From an uncultured Flavobacteriales bacterium (GTDB lineage: Bacteria > Bacteroidota > Bacteroidia > Flavobacteriales > Crocinitomicaceae): DNA of 64,000 nucleotides. The stretch is taken from NCBI GenBank assembly GCA_946482515.1, contig CAMLRS010000007.1:124001-188000 (forward strand). Reading direction: 5' to 3'. The notes beneath the pieces were generated by a model, which was not told the DNA's origin, did not search any database, and worked only from the letters and a program-made list of their open reading frames with translations. The translations under genes were made by a program, and so were the position numbers. Positions 44,205-51,995 of the stretch are shown here, in pieces. Every line of letters starts with the position of its first letter. Position 1 is the first letter of the stretch.

Positions 44205-44753
44205 TTGCCAATTTACCAGTTGAAGTTCGATTCATTGCATACAGCCGTTGATGTGTTCCGGGAGTCAAAAGACCCTGCGGCATTCCGGTATGTTTATGAT
44301 GCGCTTTCTTCAAAACTCTATTACGTCTGTCTCCGCTACCTGAAAAACGAGCCGGATGCACAGGATGTGCTGCAGGAAACCTTTATCACCGCTTACAGGA
44401 AAATCGATTCCTACAGCGGGAACGGGAGCTTTGAAGGCTGGGTGAGGCGCATTGCTGTGAACAATTGCCTGGGGAAATTGCGCATTGAAAAGGAACATTT
44501 TGCCGAGCTCAACGAAGCAACAGTAGTAGCAGAAGAGGAAAATGGGTACATCGATAAGGAGGAAACGGAAGCAAGACTGCTGAAGGCGCTGCACGCATTG
44601 CCAACCGGCTATCGCACCATCCTCAACCTGGCTATCCTCGAAGATTATTCCCACCGGGAAATCGGCGAGATGCTGGGAATTTCAGAAAGTACGTCGCGAT
44701 CACAGCTCGCAAGGGCCAGGGTCGCATTGAAAGAAAAATTAGAACAGTCATGA
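44205..44753 (+). CDS. ECF-type RNA polymerase sigma factor
   Basis: A 182-residue sigma-70 family factor. Region 2 contains DAQDVLQETFITAYRKIDSY and SFEGWVRRIAVNNCLGKLR; region 4 contains LPTGYRTILNLAILEDYSHREIGEMLGISESTSRSQLARAR, a helix-turn-helix for the -35 element. Regions 1.1 and 3 are absent, as in ECF factors. No ATG starts the frame: TTG at 44205 or a later TTG at 44220 must be used. The 4-nt overlap (ATGA at 44750) with the next gene couples it to its likely anti-sigma partner, and a hairpin lies directly before it. Confidence 0.87.
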   Translation: MPIYQLKFDSLHTAVDVFRESKDPAAFRYVYDALSSKLYYVCLRYLKNEPDAQDVLQETFITAYRKIDSYSGNGSFEGWVRRIAVNNCLGKLRIEKEHFAELNEATVVAEEENGYIDKEETEARLLKALHALPTGYRTILNLAILEDYSHREIGEMLGISESTSRSQLARARVALKEKLEQS

Positions 44754-46237
44754 ACAACAGCGAGCACAACGACCTCGACAAGTTATTGAAAGATAACCTG
44801 TCGGACAAAGGAGCCAGCGTTCCTGGAGCTGTCTGGGACAACATTGAGGCGGAGCTCTTCCCGAAGAAAAAGCGGAGAGGATTCTTCTGGCTGTTCTTTT
44901 TCGGGGCACTGCTGACGGGTGGTTTGGCCACAGCGGGCTTTTTCCTGTTCAACCGACCGGCTGATTCTTCGGACGTAACGACTGCATCATCTACGAAAAC
45001 CAATTTACACGATCACCGACATAAACCAACGGCAACCGGCACTCCTGCAAACGCTCCTTCATCACCTGTCGAGGCTCAGCAGGATCTTGCCTGTCGGCAG
45101 ACAGGACCGGTTGCTTTGTCTGTCGCTTCCGGCGAACCGGCTACCAATCCGGGAGTTTCTGGTCAATCATCCGGAACAGCAAGTCTGGCCATGGGCGAAT
45201 CATCCCGAAGAAATGGAACTGGCAACGGTTCGGATCGTTCATTTGATGGAAAAGGCGATAAAACAAAGCAGCGTGTAAGAGTGGTGGCGCCGAAAGGTAC
45301 TTCAGGCGATTCAGCCGGTGAACCAACTTCAGCTCAATCAAACGGAGAAGGAACAAAGAATCCTGTATCCAACTCGGACACAGACAGCGCAATTGATCCT
45401 GCCGATGCGAATCTTTTGGCCAGCGTTACGGCGAATGAACCGGAATTAGGGCAACCCGGAAACGTCGATTCACTGGCTACGATGCGGATTATGCCTGTGG
45501 GCAACGGCCTGGCAGATTTCCTGGTTCCGCGCAAAGCTCCGGAAAAGCCCGCAACCGCTTGCGGTTTCATCGTCTACGGCGGCCCGTCCTTCTTCGAAAT
45601 GGCCTTGTTCAAAGACTATTTTGTCTCGGGCGATCTGAGCAATCGTTCATTTGCAGCTTCGGGAATGGAAGCAGGAATTGGCGCTTACCTGCGGAAAAAC
45701 CGCTTCGGCTGGTACCTCAACCTGGGCTACAACCGCAAACAGGCTTCCTTCCAATACGACGTGGCGATCACCGAAGATGATTATTTCGACTATATCGGTG
45801 AAGACATGCCGATGCCCGATCCTGCTGCGACAATCCCTTTTGAAAACATCAGCGATAATGGCGCCAACAGCTGTTTCCTGGCAGAGGATTTTACGGCCAG
45901 CTATACCATTACTTCCTGGCAATTTTCGCTGGGCGGAACGATGGAATTCCTGCGCTGGCGGAAATTCAGCCTTGGAGGCGATCTGCGTTTCGGCTTGAAC
46001 CTGGGCTCTAAACTGGAGCTGAAAGAATGGACTACTTTTTCCACACCCGATTACGAGAAAGAACGCTTCAGCGCTTTCCGTCCGGCGGGCGGATTGTGGA
46101 TCTGGTGCCAGCTCAGCCGCCGGTTCGCTATCGGTCTCACACCGATGTACAGCTGGCAATTCCAGCGGAAATCATCCTTCACGGCCGGAACGACGAAAGA
46201 GCTCATCCTGCCACTGGCCATCCGGATTGGGTTGTAA
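44750..46237 (+). CDS. Fusion of an anti-sigma-like N terminus with an outer-membrane barrel
   Basis: A 495-residue protein. The first 43 residues (DLDKLLKDNLSDKGASVPGAVWDNIEAELFP) resemble the cytoplasmic head of Bacteroidota anti-sigma proteins. A membrane helix follows at about 44-67, then a low-complexity linker rich in Ser, Thr, Gly, Asn and Pro (about 70-255) that could cross the periplasm, and finally a beta-barrel-like domain (about 270-495) with GFIVYGGPSFFEMALF and an end LPLAIRIGL. One chain may thus span both membranes and report an outer-membrane state to the sigma factor. A 17-nt palindromic repeat is inserted in frame in the linker. Confidence 0.65.
   Translation: MNNSEHNDLDKLLKDNLSDKGASVPGAVWDNIEAELFPKKKRRGFFWLFFFGALLTGGLATAGFFLFNRPADSSDVTTASSTKTNLHDHRHKPTATGTPANAPSSPVEAQQDLACRQTGPVALSVASGEPATNPGVSGQSSGTASLAMGESSRRNGTGNGSDRSFDGKGDKTKQRVRVVAPKGTSGDSAGEPTSAQSNGEGTKNPVSNSDTDSAIDPADANLLASVTANEPELGQPGNVDSLATMRIMPVGNGLADFLVPRKAPEKPATACGFIVYGGPSFFEMALFKDYFVSGDLSNRSFAASGMEAGIGAYLRKNRFGWYLNLGYNRKQASFQYDVAITEDDYFDYIGEDMPMPDPAATIPFENISDNGANSCFLAEDFTASYTITSWQFSLGGTMEFLRWRKFSLGGDLRFGLNLGSKLELKEWTTFSTPDYEKERFSAFRPAGGLWIWCQLSRRFAIGLTPMYSWQFQRKSSFTAGTTKELILPLAIRIGL
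45089..45105. repeat. Palindromic repeat inside a gene, copy 2
   Basis: GCCTGTCGGCAGACAGG is the exact inverse complement of the 17-nt core of the copy at 36009-36028. It encodes part of the linker around ACRQT in the anti-sigma-like protein. Confidence 0.6.
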
Positions 46238-46241
46238 AGCT

Positions 46242-46703
46242 TTAGTTTTCGTCTGTTTCCGGCTCGGCGTAGCTCACAAGATCGATCCCCACGCCGTTCG
46301 GATCGCGAATCGCGAAATGGCGGTCGCCCCACGGTTCGTTCCGGATGTCGATCACGATCGGGATGCCTTTCTTTTTCATCGTTTCATAGAATTCATCCAC
46401 GTTTTCCACTTCGATGGTCAGGTAGATCCCGTTTCCGGCGAAAGACGGTTGAAACAACGGTTGCTGCGACGGATGATCAGGCAACAGGAAGCTGATCTCG
46501 GCGCTGCGATTGGGCGTGTGCAGCAGGAGGTAGAATTCGTTTTCGAATGTGACGCCAAAACCCAATACTTCGGTGTAGAAGGTTTTGCTTTCAGCGATTT
46601 TGGAAGTGATGATGCCTGCGTTCAGTTTCATGGTCTGCGGAGTTTGTGTATAACCCTGTGTTGCCAGCAGAGCCACGACGAAGGTGAAAATAAAATGTTT
46701 CAT
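46242..46703 (-). CDS. VOC-family (glyoxalase/bleomycin-resistance-like) protein with signal peptide
   Basis: A 153-residue protein of the vicinal-oxygen-chelate fold. A signal peptide (KHFIFTFVVALLATQGYTQ) is followed by two beta-alpha-beta-beta-beta modules: MKLNAGIITSKIAESKTFYTEVLGFGVTFENEFYLLL and IYLTIEVENVDEFYETMKKKGIPIVIDIRNEPWGDRHFAIRDPNGVGIDLVSY. The second module has the GDRHFAIRDPNG motif typical of the fold. An exported VOC protein is unusual. The ligand is unknown. A near -7 box (reverse CATCTTTG, 46726-46733) lies 22 nt upstream. Confidence 0.8.
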   Translation of the reverse strand: MKHFIFTFVVALLATQGYTQTPQTMKLNAGIITSKIAESKTFYTEVLGFGVTFENEFYLLLHTPNRSAEISFLLPDHPSQQPLFQPSFAGNGIYLTIEVENVDEFYETMKKKGIPIVIDIRNEPWGDRHFAIRDPNGVGIDLVSYAEPETDEN

Positions 46704-46772
46704 CGGAATGGTTTTAATCCTACCACAAAGATGCTGCAGCCGATCACCCGAACATTGTAAAAAACGGACAAC

Positions 46773-47585
46773 TTATCGTCCGAACGCTTTACCCGGCGTA
46801 ACACCGTAAAAAGTCTTGAATTCCTTGATGAAATGTGCCTGGTCGTAATAGCCACTGTCGAAAAAAAGCTTGTTCCGACGCAGGCTTTGGGTCGAAGGCT
46901 TGGCTTTGAGGATGTTTTGAAAACGCACCACTTTGCTGAAGGTTTTCGCCGAATCGCCGACATAGAATTCGAACAAGCGTCTTAGCTGGCGCTCGCTGAT
47001 GCCGGTATCGAGATCGCCGATATCGATCAAGCCGCATTTTTCCAGGATCAGCGCAATGGCTTTGTACAAACGCGGATCGTTGTCGAAATCGGTTTGGGAA
47101 ACCAGCCGCAGGAAATAACCGTCGAGCTTGTTTTGCAGCTCTTCCGTTGTGCTGCGCAGGTCGAAATGATCGCGGATGAATGCTGCTGTTTCCGGTGCTA
47201 CCAATTCCAGTCGCTCGTAACGGTTGCTCAGCTCCGAAGCATCGGTTCGGAACAGCTGTGGAAACATGGTGGGCAAAAACCGAATGCCGACATAATGAAA
47301 GGTATTCCCGAGCGGAAATTCCGTGTACTTCCGGCAAAATCCCATCACGTAATTATCCGCAGGGTCTGAGAGCTCGAAGAAAATATCGATGCAGCCATCG
47401 GCCACTACGCGGTAACTGAACGGTTCCGACAACGGCTTTTCCGTCGACAGCTGCCAGTAGCAATAAATCAGCTGCTGCAAATCCGGGTGTGGCGCAATTT
47501 CCCGGTACGAAACGCCATCCGCCGACTGCCGGACCGTGGGCTGGACCGGATGGTACAATTGCCGGATGGAGGAAGGAAATGCCAT
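46773..47585 (-). CDS. AraC-family transcriptional regulator
   Basis: A 270-residue regulator. The N-terminal part (about 20-160, HPDLQQLIYCYWQLSTEKPLSEPFSYRVVADGCIDIFFEL) matches the domain often found with DUF6597-type AraC proteins. The C-terminal HTH (about 180-265) has DLDTGISERQLRRLFEFYVGDSAKTFSKVVRFQNIL and FFDSGYYDQAHFIKEFKTFYGVTPGKAF, the typical second helix-turn-helix signature. It is next to the VOC gene on the same strand and could regulate it, but this is inference. Confidence 0.88.
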   Translation of the reverse strand: MAFPSSIRQLYHPVQPTVRQSADGVSYREIAPHPDLQQLIYCYWQLSTEKPLSEPFSYRVVADGCIDIFFELSDPADNYVMGFCRKYTEFPLGNTFHYVGIRFLPTMFPQLFRTDASELSNRYERLELVAPETAAFIRDHFDLRSTTEELQNKLDGYFLRLVSQTDFDNDPRLYKAIALILEKCGLIDIGDLDTGISERQLRRLFEFYVGDSAKTFSKVVRFQNILKAKPSTQSLRRNKLFFDSGYYDQAHFIKEFKTFYGVTPGKAFGR

Positions 47586-47627
47586 GCGCAGGATTTCCAG
47601 CTAAAATAAGGATAACGCTGAATCAAA

Positions 47628-47652
47628 TAAGCGTGGCTTTTGGCCACGCTTA
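47628..47652 (-). terminator. Terminator of the 50-residue gene
   Basis: TAAGCGTGGC pairs perfectly with GCCACGCTTA around a 5-nt loop, 19 nt after the stop at 47671, with an AT-rich tail. Confidence 0.7.
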
Positions 47653-47670
47653 TAATTAATTCAAGAGGTA

Positions 47671-47823
47671 TCAGCTTTGGATAATCTGAATATCCGTTTC
47701 GTGATCCTGGTTGCCATCATTCAGGTGTTCCTGACAATCGGCCTGGGCTTCAGCCTCCGTTCCTCGCTTAGGCCCGACGTATTCTTCGCAGGTAATGCAT
47801 TCTGCACGGTATTTTTTTGGCAT
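47671..47823 (-). CDS. Small 50-residue protein, unknown
   Basis: A short open frame with ATG at 47823 and TGA at 47671. It translates to MPKKYRAECITCEEYVGPKR, then an acidic middle (GTEAEAQADCQEHLNDGNQ), ending DIQIIQS. The Cys-x-x-Cys pair (CITC) plus a third Cys and a His suggest a possible small metal site. It is followed by a strong terminator, which supports it as a real transcript. It ends 11 nt before the stop of the next gene upstream on this strand (47835), and may be expressed with it. Confidence 0.55.
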   Translation of the reverse strand: MPKKYRAECITCEEYVGPKRGTEAEAQADCQEHLNDGNQDHETDIQIIQS

Positions 47824-47834
47824 AGTGATAAGAA

Positions 47835-49238
47835 TTAGAAGTTAAAAAATGCGATTGGAATGGAAAGCCGGATTCCCAGCTCGTTGCGTTCCAGCGTTTC
47901 GAGATCCGAATTTCGGCTGTTTGACAAATCATACAATCTGAAATAGAGCTCGGCGTTCAGCTTGTTTTTGTTCTTCTCGTCTTTTGCGTCCATGAAGGAA
48001 TACAGCAATCCGATGCCGGCATTGTAGACAGGTGTGCTGTTTTGTTGAATGCGTGCTTCCGGATAGATGTGAATCGCAGCCGAATTGCCCAAAAAGAATA
48101 AATAGAAATCGGTATAGAAACGCGCACCGATGAGACTGGTTTCGTAGTCGCCGCGGTAAGCGGTTATTTTCTTTGAAACACTGCGTTGAACGGTGGAGTC
48201 GCCGTATTGGCGTGTATCACTTAATTCTACTTTGGACAAATCATCGAAATTATCCGCCACATTGAACTCGGCACCGAGTAACCAGTAGTAGCTGGGTGTA
48301 TTGTATCGTTTCCATTTACTGTATTGATCCCAACGGTATAGATTGTACTCAATCTTTGCGTTAAAAGTGGTGTAGTTCTGCTTCACTAACTGACTGTCAA
48401 CGGAGCTAAAATCCGACTGAAAGAGGTTAAAGTTGTTGTTTTGAAAACCAGCTCCGAAACTCATCCATTGGAATCGAATTGTACCGTATTCAAAAGACTC
48501 GATGGCTTCCAATGCAGCCTTCTTTTTTAGTTTTTTATTGGCAGCCTCTATTTCGTCTTTTGTTTCCAGTGTTAGTAGTTTCAGCTGTACCGAATCCAGT
48601 GCTAGTTGAAGTTCTGACAACTGATATTCCAATTCTGCTTTTTTAATGGAGGTTAGACCGGTCTCTTCCAACTGTCCGGTTGTAGTGCTCATCTTTTGCC
48701 GGATGAGGTTTTCCTCTTTTGTCAGAACTTCCGCCTGATGAGAGAAAATAGCATTGTGGAAACCATATTTTGTTTCGATACGATCCAGTGTGGTTTTCAA
48801 AAGTTGTGGTTGTTTGGATCGATACCCGATGTAGGAACCTTTCCGGAACAGCCAGTTGAATTTCATGTCCGCTCCGATATTGCTGTTCAGCTCCGTTTCA
48901 TTGAAAATGGTGAAAAGCCCATCCGTAATGCCACCATTGAGATTGAACGACAACATATGGCCGTTTTTGAAGTTTTTAGTCGCATTGAATGCCAGCTCGC
49001 CATCTGTAATGTCAGCCGAAGCATAATTTCCGATCGTTGTCTTACCGCTGCTGTTGATGACTGCACCGAATTGTTTTTTGAGGATAATACGGTATTGTTC
49101 CTCCGACAAACCGTAGTCTGTTTTCAGTTTGTCCGATTCGATTAAGGTGTCAAGCTCCTCGATAGTCATTTTATTCTCCTGGGCGATTCCCTGGAAGGCG
49201 AAAAGAAGGGTACATAAGAAAAGTAGTTGCTGTTTCAT
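47835..49238 (-). CDS. Exported outer-membrane protein, unknown
   Basis: A 467-residue exported protein. The start at 49238 (MKQQLLFLCTLLFAFQGIAQ) is preferred because it gives a clean signal peptide; the longer in-frame start does not. The N-terminal third is strand-rich (INSSGKTTIGNYASADI). The centre contains a coiled-coil part (about 160-255, KAELEYQLSELQLALDSVQL), and the rest returns to strand-like sequence ending ELGIRLSIPIAFFNF, an outer-membrane-type end. The coiled coil between two barrel-like parts hints at an outer-membrane assembly, but I cannot name a family. Confidence 0.6.
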   Translation of the reverse strand: MKQQLLFLCTLLFAFQGIAQENKMTIEELDTLIESDKLKTDYGLSEEQYRIILKKQFGAVINSSGKTTIGNYASADITDGELAFNATKNFKNGHMLSFNLNGGITDGLFTIFNETELNSNIGADMKFNWLFRKGSYIGYRSKQPQLLKTTLDRIETKYGFHNAIFSHQAEVLTKEENLIRQKMSTTTGQLEETGLTSIKKAELEYQLSELQLALDSVQLKLLTLETKDEIEAANKKLKKKAALEAIESFEYGTIRFQWMSFGAGFQNNNFNLFQSDFSSVDSQLVKQNYTTFNAKIEYNLYRWDQYSKWKRYNTPSYYWLLGAEFNVADNFDDLSKVELSDTRQYGDSTVQRSVSKKITAYRGDYETSLIGARFYTDFYLFFLGNSAAIHIYPEARIQQNSTPVYNAGIGLLYSFMDAKDEKNKNKLNAELYFRLYDLSNSRNSDLETLERNELGIRLSIPIAFFNF

Positions 49239-49357
49239 GGCGGGTGTGTTTTTATTGTTTCTCTTTGTCAAAGAAACGGCAAATACCAACACAAACTATT
49301 GATTGTGATGAATTTACCTGTATTCAGGGAGTTGGCCTCTCACGGAATTCCGGGAGG

Positions 49358-49774
49358 CTAATTTTCTTCCTTAAACAACAGTTCCCGCGTTTCATACTCC
49401 GTGGTCAGTGTGCCCATCAGGTAGCCGTCTTTCAGGCTCAAATGCTCAAATTCCGGGCAATGTTCCAGTGTCACAATTCCGTCTGAAGCGGTCCATTTAT
49501 AGCTTTTGGTTAGCTTGTCGTGTAGGTGCTCATACATAGCTTCCCGCTCAGGATGCGTACAATTGGCGTCGGTTCGGTGGGAAACCCGGACGGAATCGGC
49601 CGAGAATTCCAGCACGCGGTAGTAGTAAATCATGCAGCCGCCGTCGGACATTTCCTTACAGGTAGCGCCGTTGCCGGCCACGAATGTTTTGCCTGCCAGC
49701 TCCTGCGCAGAAGCATGAAAGCCAGAAAAAGCGATCGCGAAAAGAAGGAGCCGAAGCCTGGAATGATTCATCAT
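49358..49774 (-). CDS. Small secreted protein, unknown
   Basis: A 138-residue protein with signal peptide MMNHSRLRLLLFAIAFSGFH and ASAQ cleavage site. The mature part has four Cys (about residues 39, 47, 72, 105), probably paired as disulfides, and strand-like segments (YYYRVLEFSADSVRVSHRT). No motif is recognised. It is divergent from the next gene on the plus strand (49862). It starts a run of lineage-specific secreted and membrane genes that continues to 54182. Confidence 0.6.
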   Translation of the reverse strand: MMNHSRLRLLLFAIAFSGFHASAQELAGKTFVAGNGATCKEMSDGGCMIYYYRVLEFSADSVRVSHRTDANCTHPEREAMYEHLHDKLTKSYKWTASDGIVTLEHCPEFEHLSLKDGYLMGTLTTEYETRELLFKEEN

Positions 49775-49861
49775 CGTGTAATTACAGGTAAACTATACAA
49801 CTGATGGTTGATTTGGATCAAAGCTGTGGTAACATTGCAATAACAGTCGTGCCGCGGCGTT

Positions 49862-50356
49862 TTGAGAAAACAATTCAATCGTATCCGACTCACGTATCAA
49901 CATATCGCTTTTTGCTCGGCATTGCTTGCCCTTCTCACACTGTTTATGCCATTCGTGTGGCTCGAGATCGGTCCGGAAGGCTATGAATACTACGGTCCAA
50001 CAGTGCCGCACGTTTACATTTACGGCGGAGCCATCACCGGCAAAGACCTCAGCTGGACACCCATTGCGATAGCTATGATTTTTCAGCTTGTCTGTATTTT
50101 GGTGTTTGCGCTGCTGGCCTTCCTGACCAGAAGCTCACGGTTCAAGCCGCTACAGGTCTTGTTGCTACAATCGTTCCTGTTGTTGCTTTTTCCGCTTTGG
50201 ATTAACTTCTACGTCGATGGCGTGATTGGTAACAGCGACTGCGCAGATATGATCGTTCACTGGCAGCAGCCCGGCATGTATGTTTATGGAGTGTTGGTGG
50301 TTTTGAATGTGGTTGCGATTGTTAAAGTGGTCTGGAAAGGTCTCTCAGAAGCTTAA
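49862..50356 (+). CDS. Small integral-membrane protein, unknown
   Basis: A 164-residue protein with about four membrane helices (17-34, 67-88, 98-118, 140-158). No conserved motif is recognised. The frame has no upstream ATG: an in-frame stop lies 18 nt upstream, so TTG at 49862 (TTG AGA AAA) is the likely start. TAACATTG at 49830-49837 matches 7 of 8 positions of the -7 box. The loop PEGYEYYGPTVPHVYIYGG is rich in Tyr and faces the outside. The last few codons overlap the end of the minus-strand PhyH gene by 12 nt. Confidence 0.55.
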   Translation: MRKQFNRIRLTYQHIAFCSALLALLTLFMPFVWLEIGPEGYEYYGPTVPHVYIYGGAITGKDLSWTPIAIAMIFQLVCILVFALLAFLTRSSRFKPLQVLLLQSFLLLLFPLWINFYVDGVIGNSDCADMIVHWQQPGMYVYGVLVVLNVVAIVKVVWKGLSEA

Positions 50357-51061
50357 TCGTTCGGCCCAATTCAGTTCTTCGGGAAGTTCTTTGCTCGAAA
50401 ACTCGATGTGAATCACGCGTCTTTTTCGATTGTCGGTGGTTCGGCCGGAACTGTGCAACAGCAAAGGTTTCATGATCATGATTCCTCCTTTTTCTACGTG
50501 GCAGGTCGTTTCCGTTTCGGTTGTCCAGTCGATGGTTTCGGGGCGGTAGATTTTCTTCGCATGTGATCCCGGAACTACTTTCAACGCCCCATTGTGTTCG
50601 TCGGTATCGTCGAGATGGATTCTTACCGTGAAGATGTTCTCTAAAATATCCAAAGGCGGCTGAACCGCAAATTGATCCTGTTTGCGCGACCATGGTCCGA
50701 AGTGCTCAAGGATGATTTTCTGATCGACCGAAATGGTCAGGTCCTGGTGATATGCCACATACCAGTTGGAGGCTTCCGGCTTGTCGAAATAAATGCTTTT
50801 GACCACAAAATAATCGTCGCCGAAAAGCTGGTGAATAACAGCCTTCAGGTTCGCATTAAAAATGTGCGGAATGGTCTCCGGGATTTCTTTCAGAAATTGT
50901 CGGATCGCAAAAAGATCGGCTGATTTCCGGAAGGTGTCGTTCGTTTTATCGGCCTGATCAATGAGTGTGAGCAGCTGCCCGACTTCTTCTTCCGAATAGA
51001 CACCGTTGATGGTGGTGAAACCATATTCGGTTAAGGCCGGTTTGTGTTGGCTGGCTATCAT
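50345..51061 (-). CDS. Phytanoyl-CoA dioxygenase (PhyH) family protein
   Basis: A 238-residue Fe(II)/2-oxoglutarate oxygenase. The start MIASQHKPALTEYGFTTING at 51061 is chosen, because the longer in-frame start adds 20 poorly fitting residues that overlap the next gene. The metal site has the HxD pair in AYHQDLTISVD and a distal His in LLLHSSGRTTDNRKR, whose Arg would bind 2-oxoglutarate. The family hydroxylates lipids, halogenated or small natural products; the substrate cannot be told. The upstream gene on this strand stops at 51087, so they are close neighbours. Confidence 0.85.
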   Translation of the reverse strand: MIASQHKPALTEYGFTTINGVYSEEEVGQLLTLIDQADKTNDTFRKSADLFAIRQFLKEIPETIPHIFNANLKAVIHQLFGDDYFVVKSIYFDKPEASNWYVAYHQDLTISVDQKIILEHFGPWSRKQDQFAVQPPLDILENIFTVRIHLDDTDEHNGALKVVPGSHAKKIYRPETIDWTTETETTCHVEKGGIMIMKPLLLHSSGRTTDNRKRRVIHIEFSSKELPEELNWAERLSF

Positions 51062-51086
51062 TTCATGAGAATAACATTCCTCAATG

Positions 51087-51644
51087 TTACACTTTTTTCT
51101 TCCGCTTCCGCTTGTCAACAACAGTCTTGATGAATATTGTCTTTCCCGTAAAAATTAGCGGTTCTGCATCCTTGACAAAGTCTCTTCCGTCCACGCGATA
51201 GGTACGTTTGTCCTGACGTACCAGCGGAACGGATAACGTGACATCCAGATCGCCGGCTACAAGTGGATGTAAGTCCTGAGCAGTTATCCATTCGGTTCGG
51301 GAACATGACGCTCCGGGTGGAAGGGTAAACGGTGTCAAGGCGTTAAAATTGCAACCTCCTGATGGATTGATATCGAACGAGGAATGTTCCGTTTTCAATA
51401 CGTAGTGATTGTAGTAAAAGCAGGAGTTGGTGGTGTACACCAACGTGTCTTCCGAACGATTTTTGACGGTGTAATGCAGGTAATAGCTCGAATCAGTACC
51501 CCATTTCTCGTTTGTGATTTTTAGCTCGATTGAATCAACCTTTAACTCAAAAAGTGTACTGACATCGTCTGTCGCAGTACTGTCCTGCGAGTAGGCGTAT
51601 ACCAATGAGGCTAAAACGAACGGCACGATCAGACAATACTTCAT
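51087..51644 (-). CDS. Secreted protein, unknown
   Basis: A 185-residue protein with signal peptide MKYCLIVPFVLASLVYAYSQ. The mature protein is strand-rich and resembles an Ig-like or fibronectin-like sandwich (KITNEKWGTDSSYYLHYTVKNRSEDTLVYTTNSCF), with two likely disulfide Cys. A strongly basic tail (VVDKRKRKKKV) is unusual for a periplasmic protein and could bind nucleic acid or the cell surface. I do not recognise a family. Confidence 0.55.
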   Translation of the reverse strand: MKYCLIVPFVLASLVYAYSQDSTATDDVSTLFELKVDSIELKITNEKWGTDSSYYLHYTVKNRSEDTLVYTTNSCFYYNHYVLKTEHSSFDINPSGGCNFNALTPFTLPPGASCSRTEWITAQDLHPLVAGDLDVTLSVPLVRQDKRTYRVDGRDFVKDAEPLIFTGKTIFIKTVVDKRKRKKKV

Positions 51645-51699
51645 GGGCGTTAAGTTTCAAGCAAAAACGCTTGGGCAACCGAATAATTGTATGGAAGGA

Positions 51700-51984
51700 T
51701 TACCGGTGGTGATTTTTGATGCTGTACAGCTCTCTCGACAAATCAATCGTATCGGTTGGTTCCAGTTCACCCAGAAATTCAAGGTAATCGTTGTCGACGA
51801 GCCATTTTAAATCGTTATCGGATAGGTCGTTCAGGCTGAATTTTAACGATCTATTATCCAGATAAATGAACCAGGGCATCCACAAATATCCCCAATATTC
51901 GACGGCATACACAAATTCGAATTGGTTGTGTTCTTTGCAATGAGCCAGCAGCTCTTTCCAGAATCGTGTCAGGCGTTCGTCCAT
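51700..51984 (-). CDS. Small soluble protein, unknown
   Basis: A 94-residue protein with no signal peptide and a high number of Trp and Tyr residues (EFVYAVEYWGYLWMPWFIYL). An acidic helical region follows (SLNDLSDNDLKWLVDNDYLEFLGEL). It follows the larger membrane protein gene at 51996 after 11 nt on the same strand, so the two are probably co-expressed. I cannot give a function. Confidence 0.5.
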   Translation of the reverse strand: MDERLTRFWKELLAHCKEHNQFEFVYAVEYWGYLWMPWFIYLDNRSLKFSLNDLSDNDLKWLVDNDYLEFLGELEPTDTIDLSRELYSIKNHHR

Positions 51985-51995
51985 GGAAATGTTGA

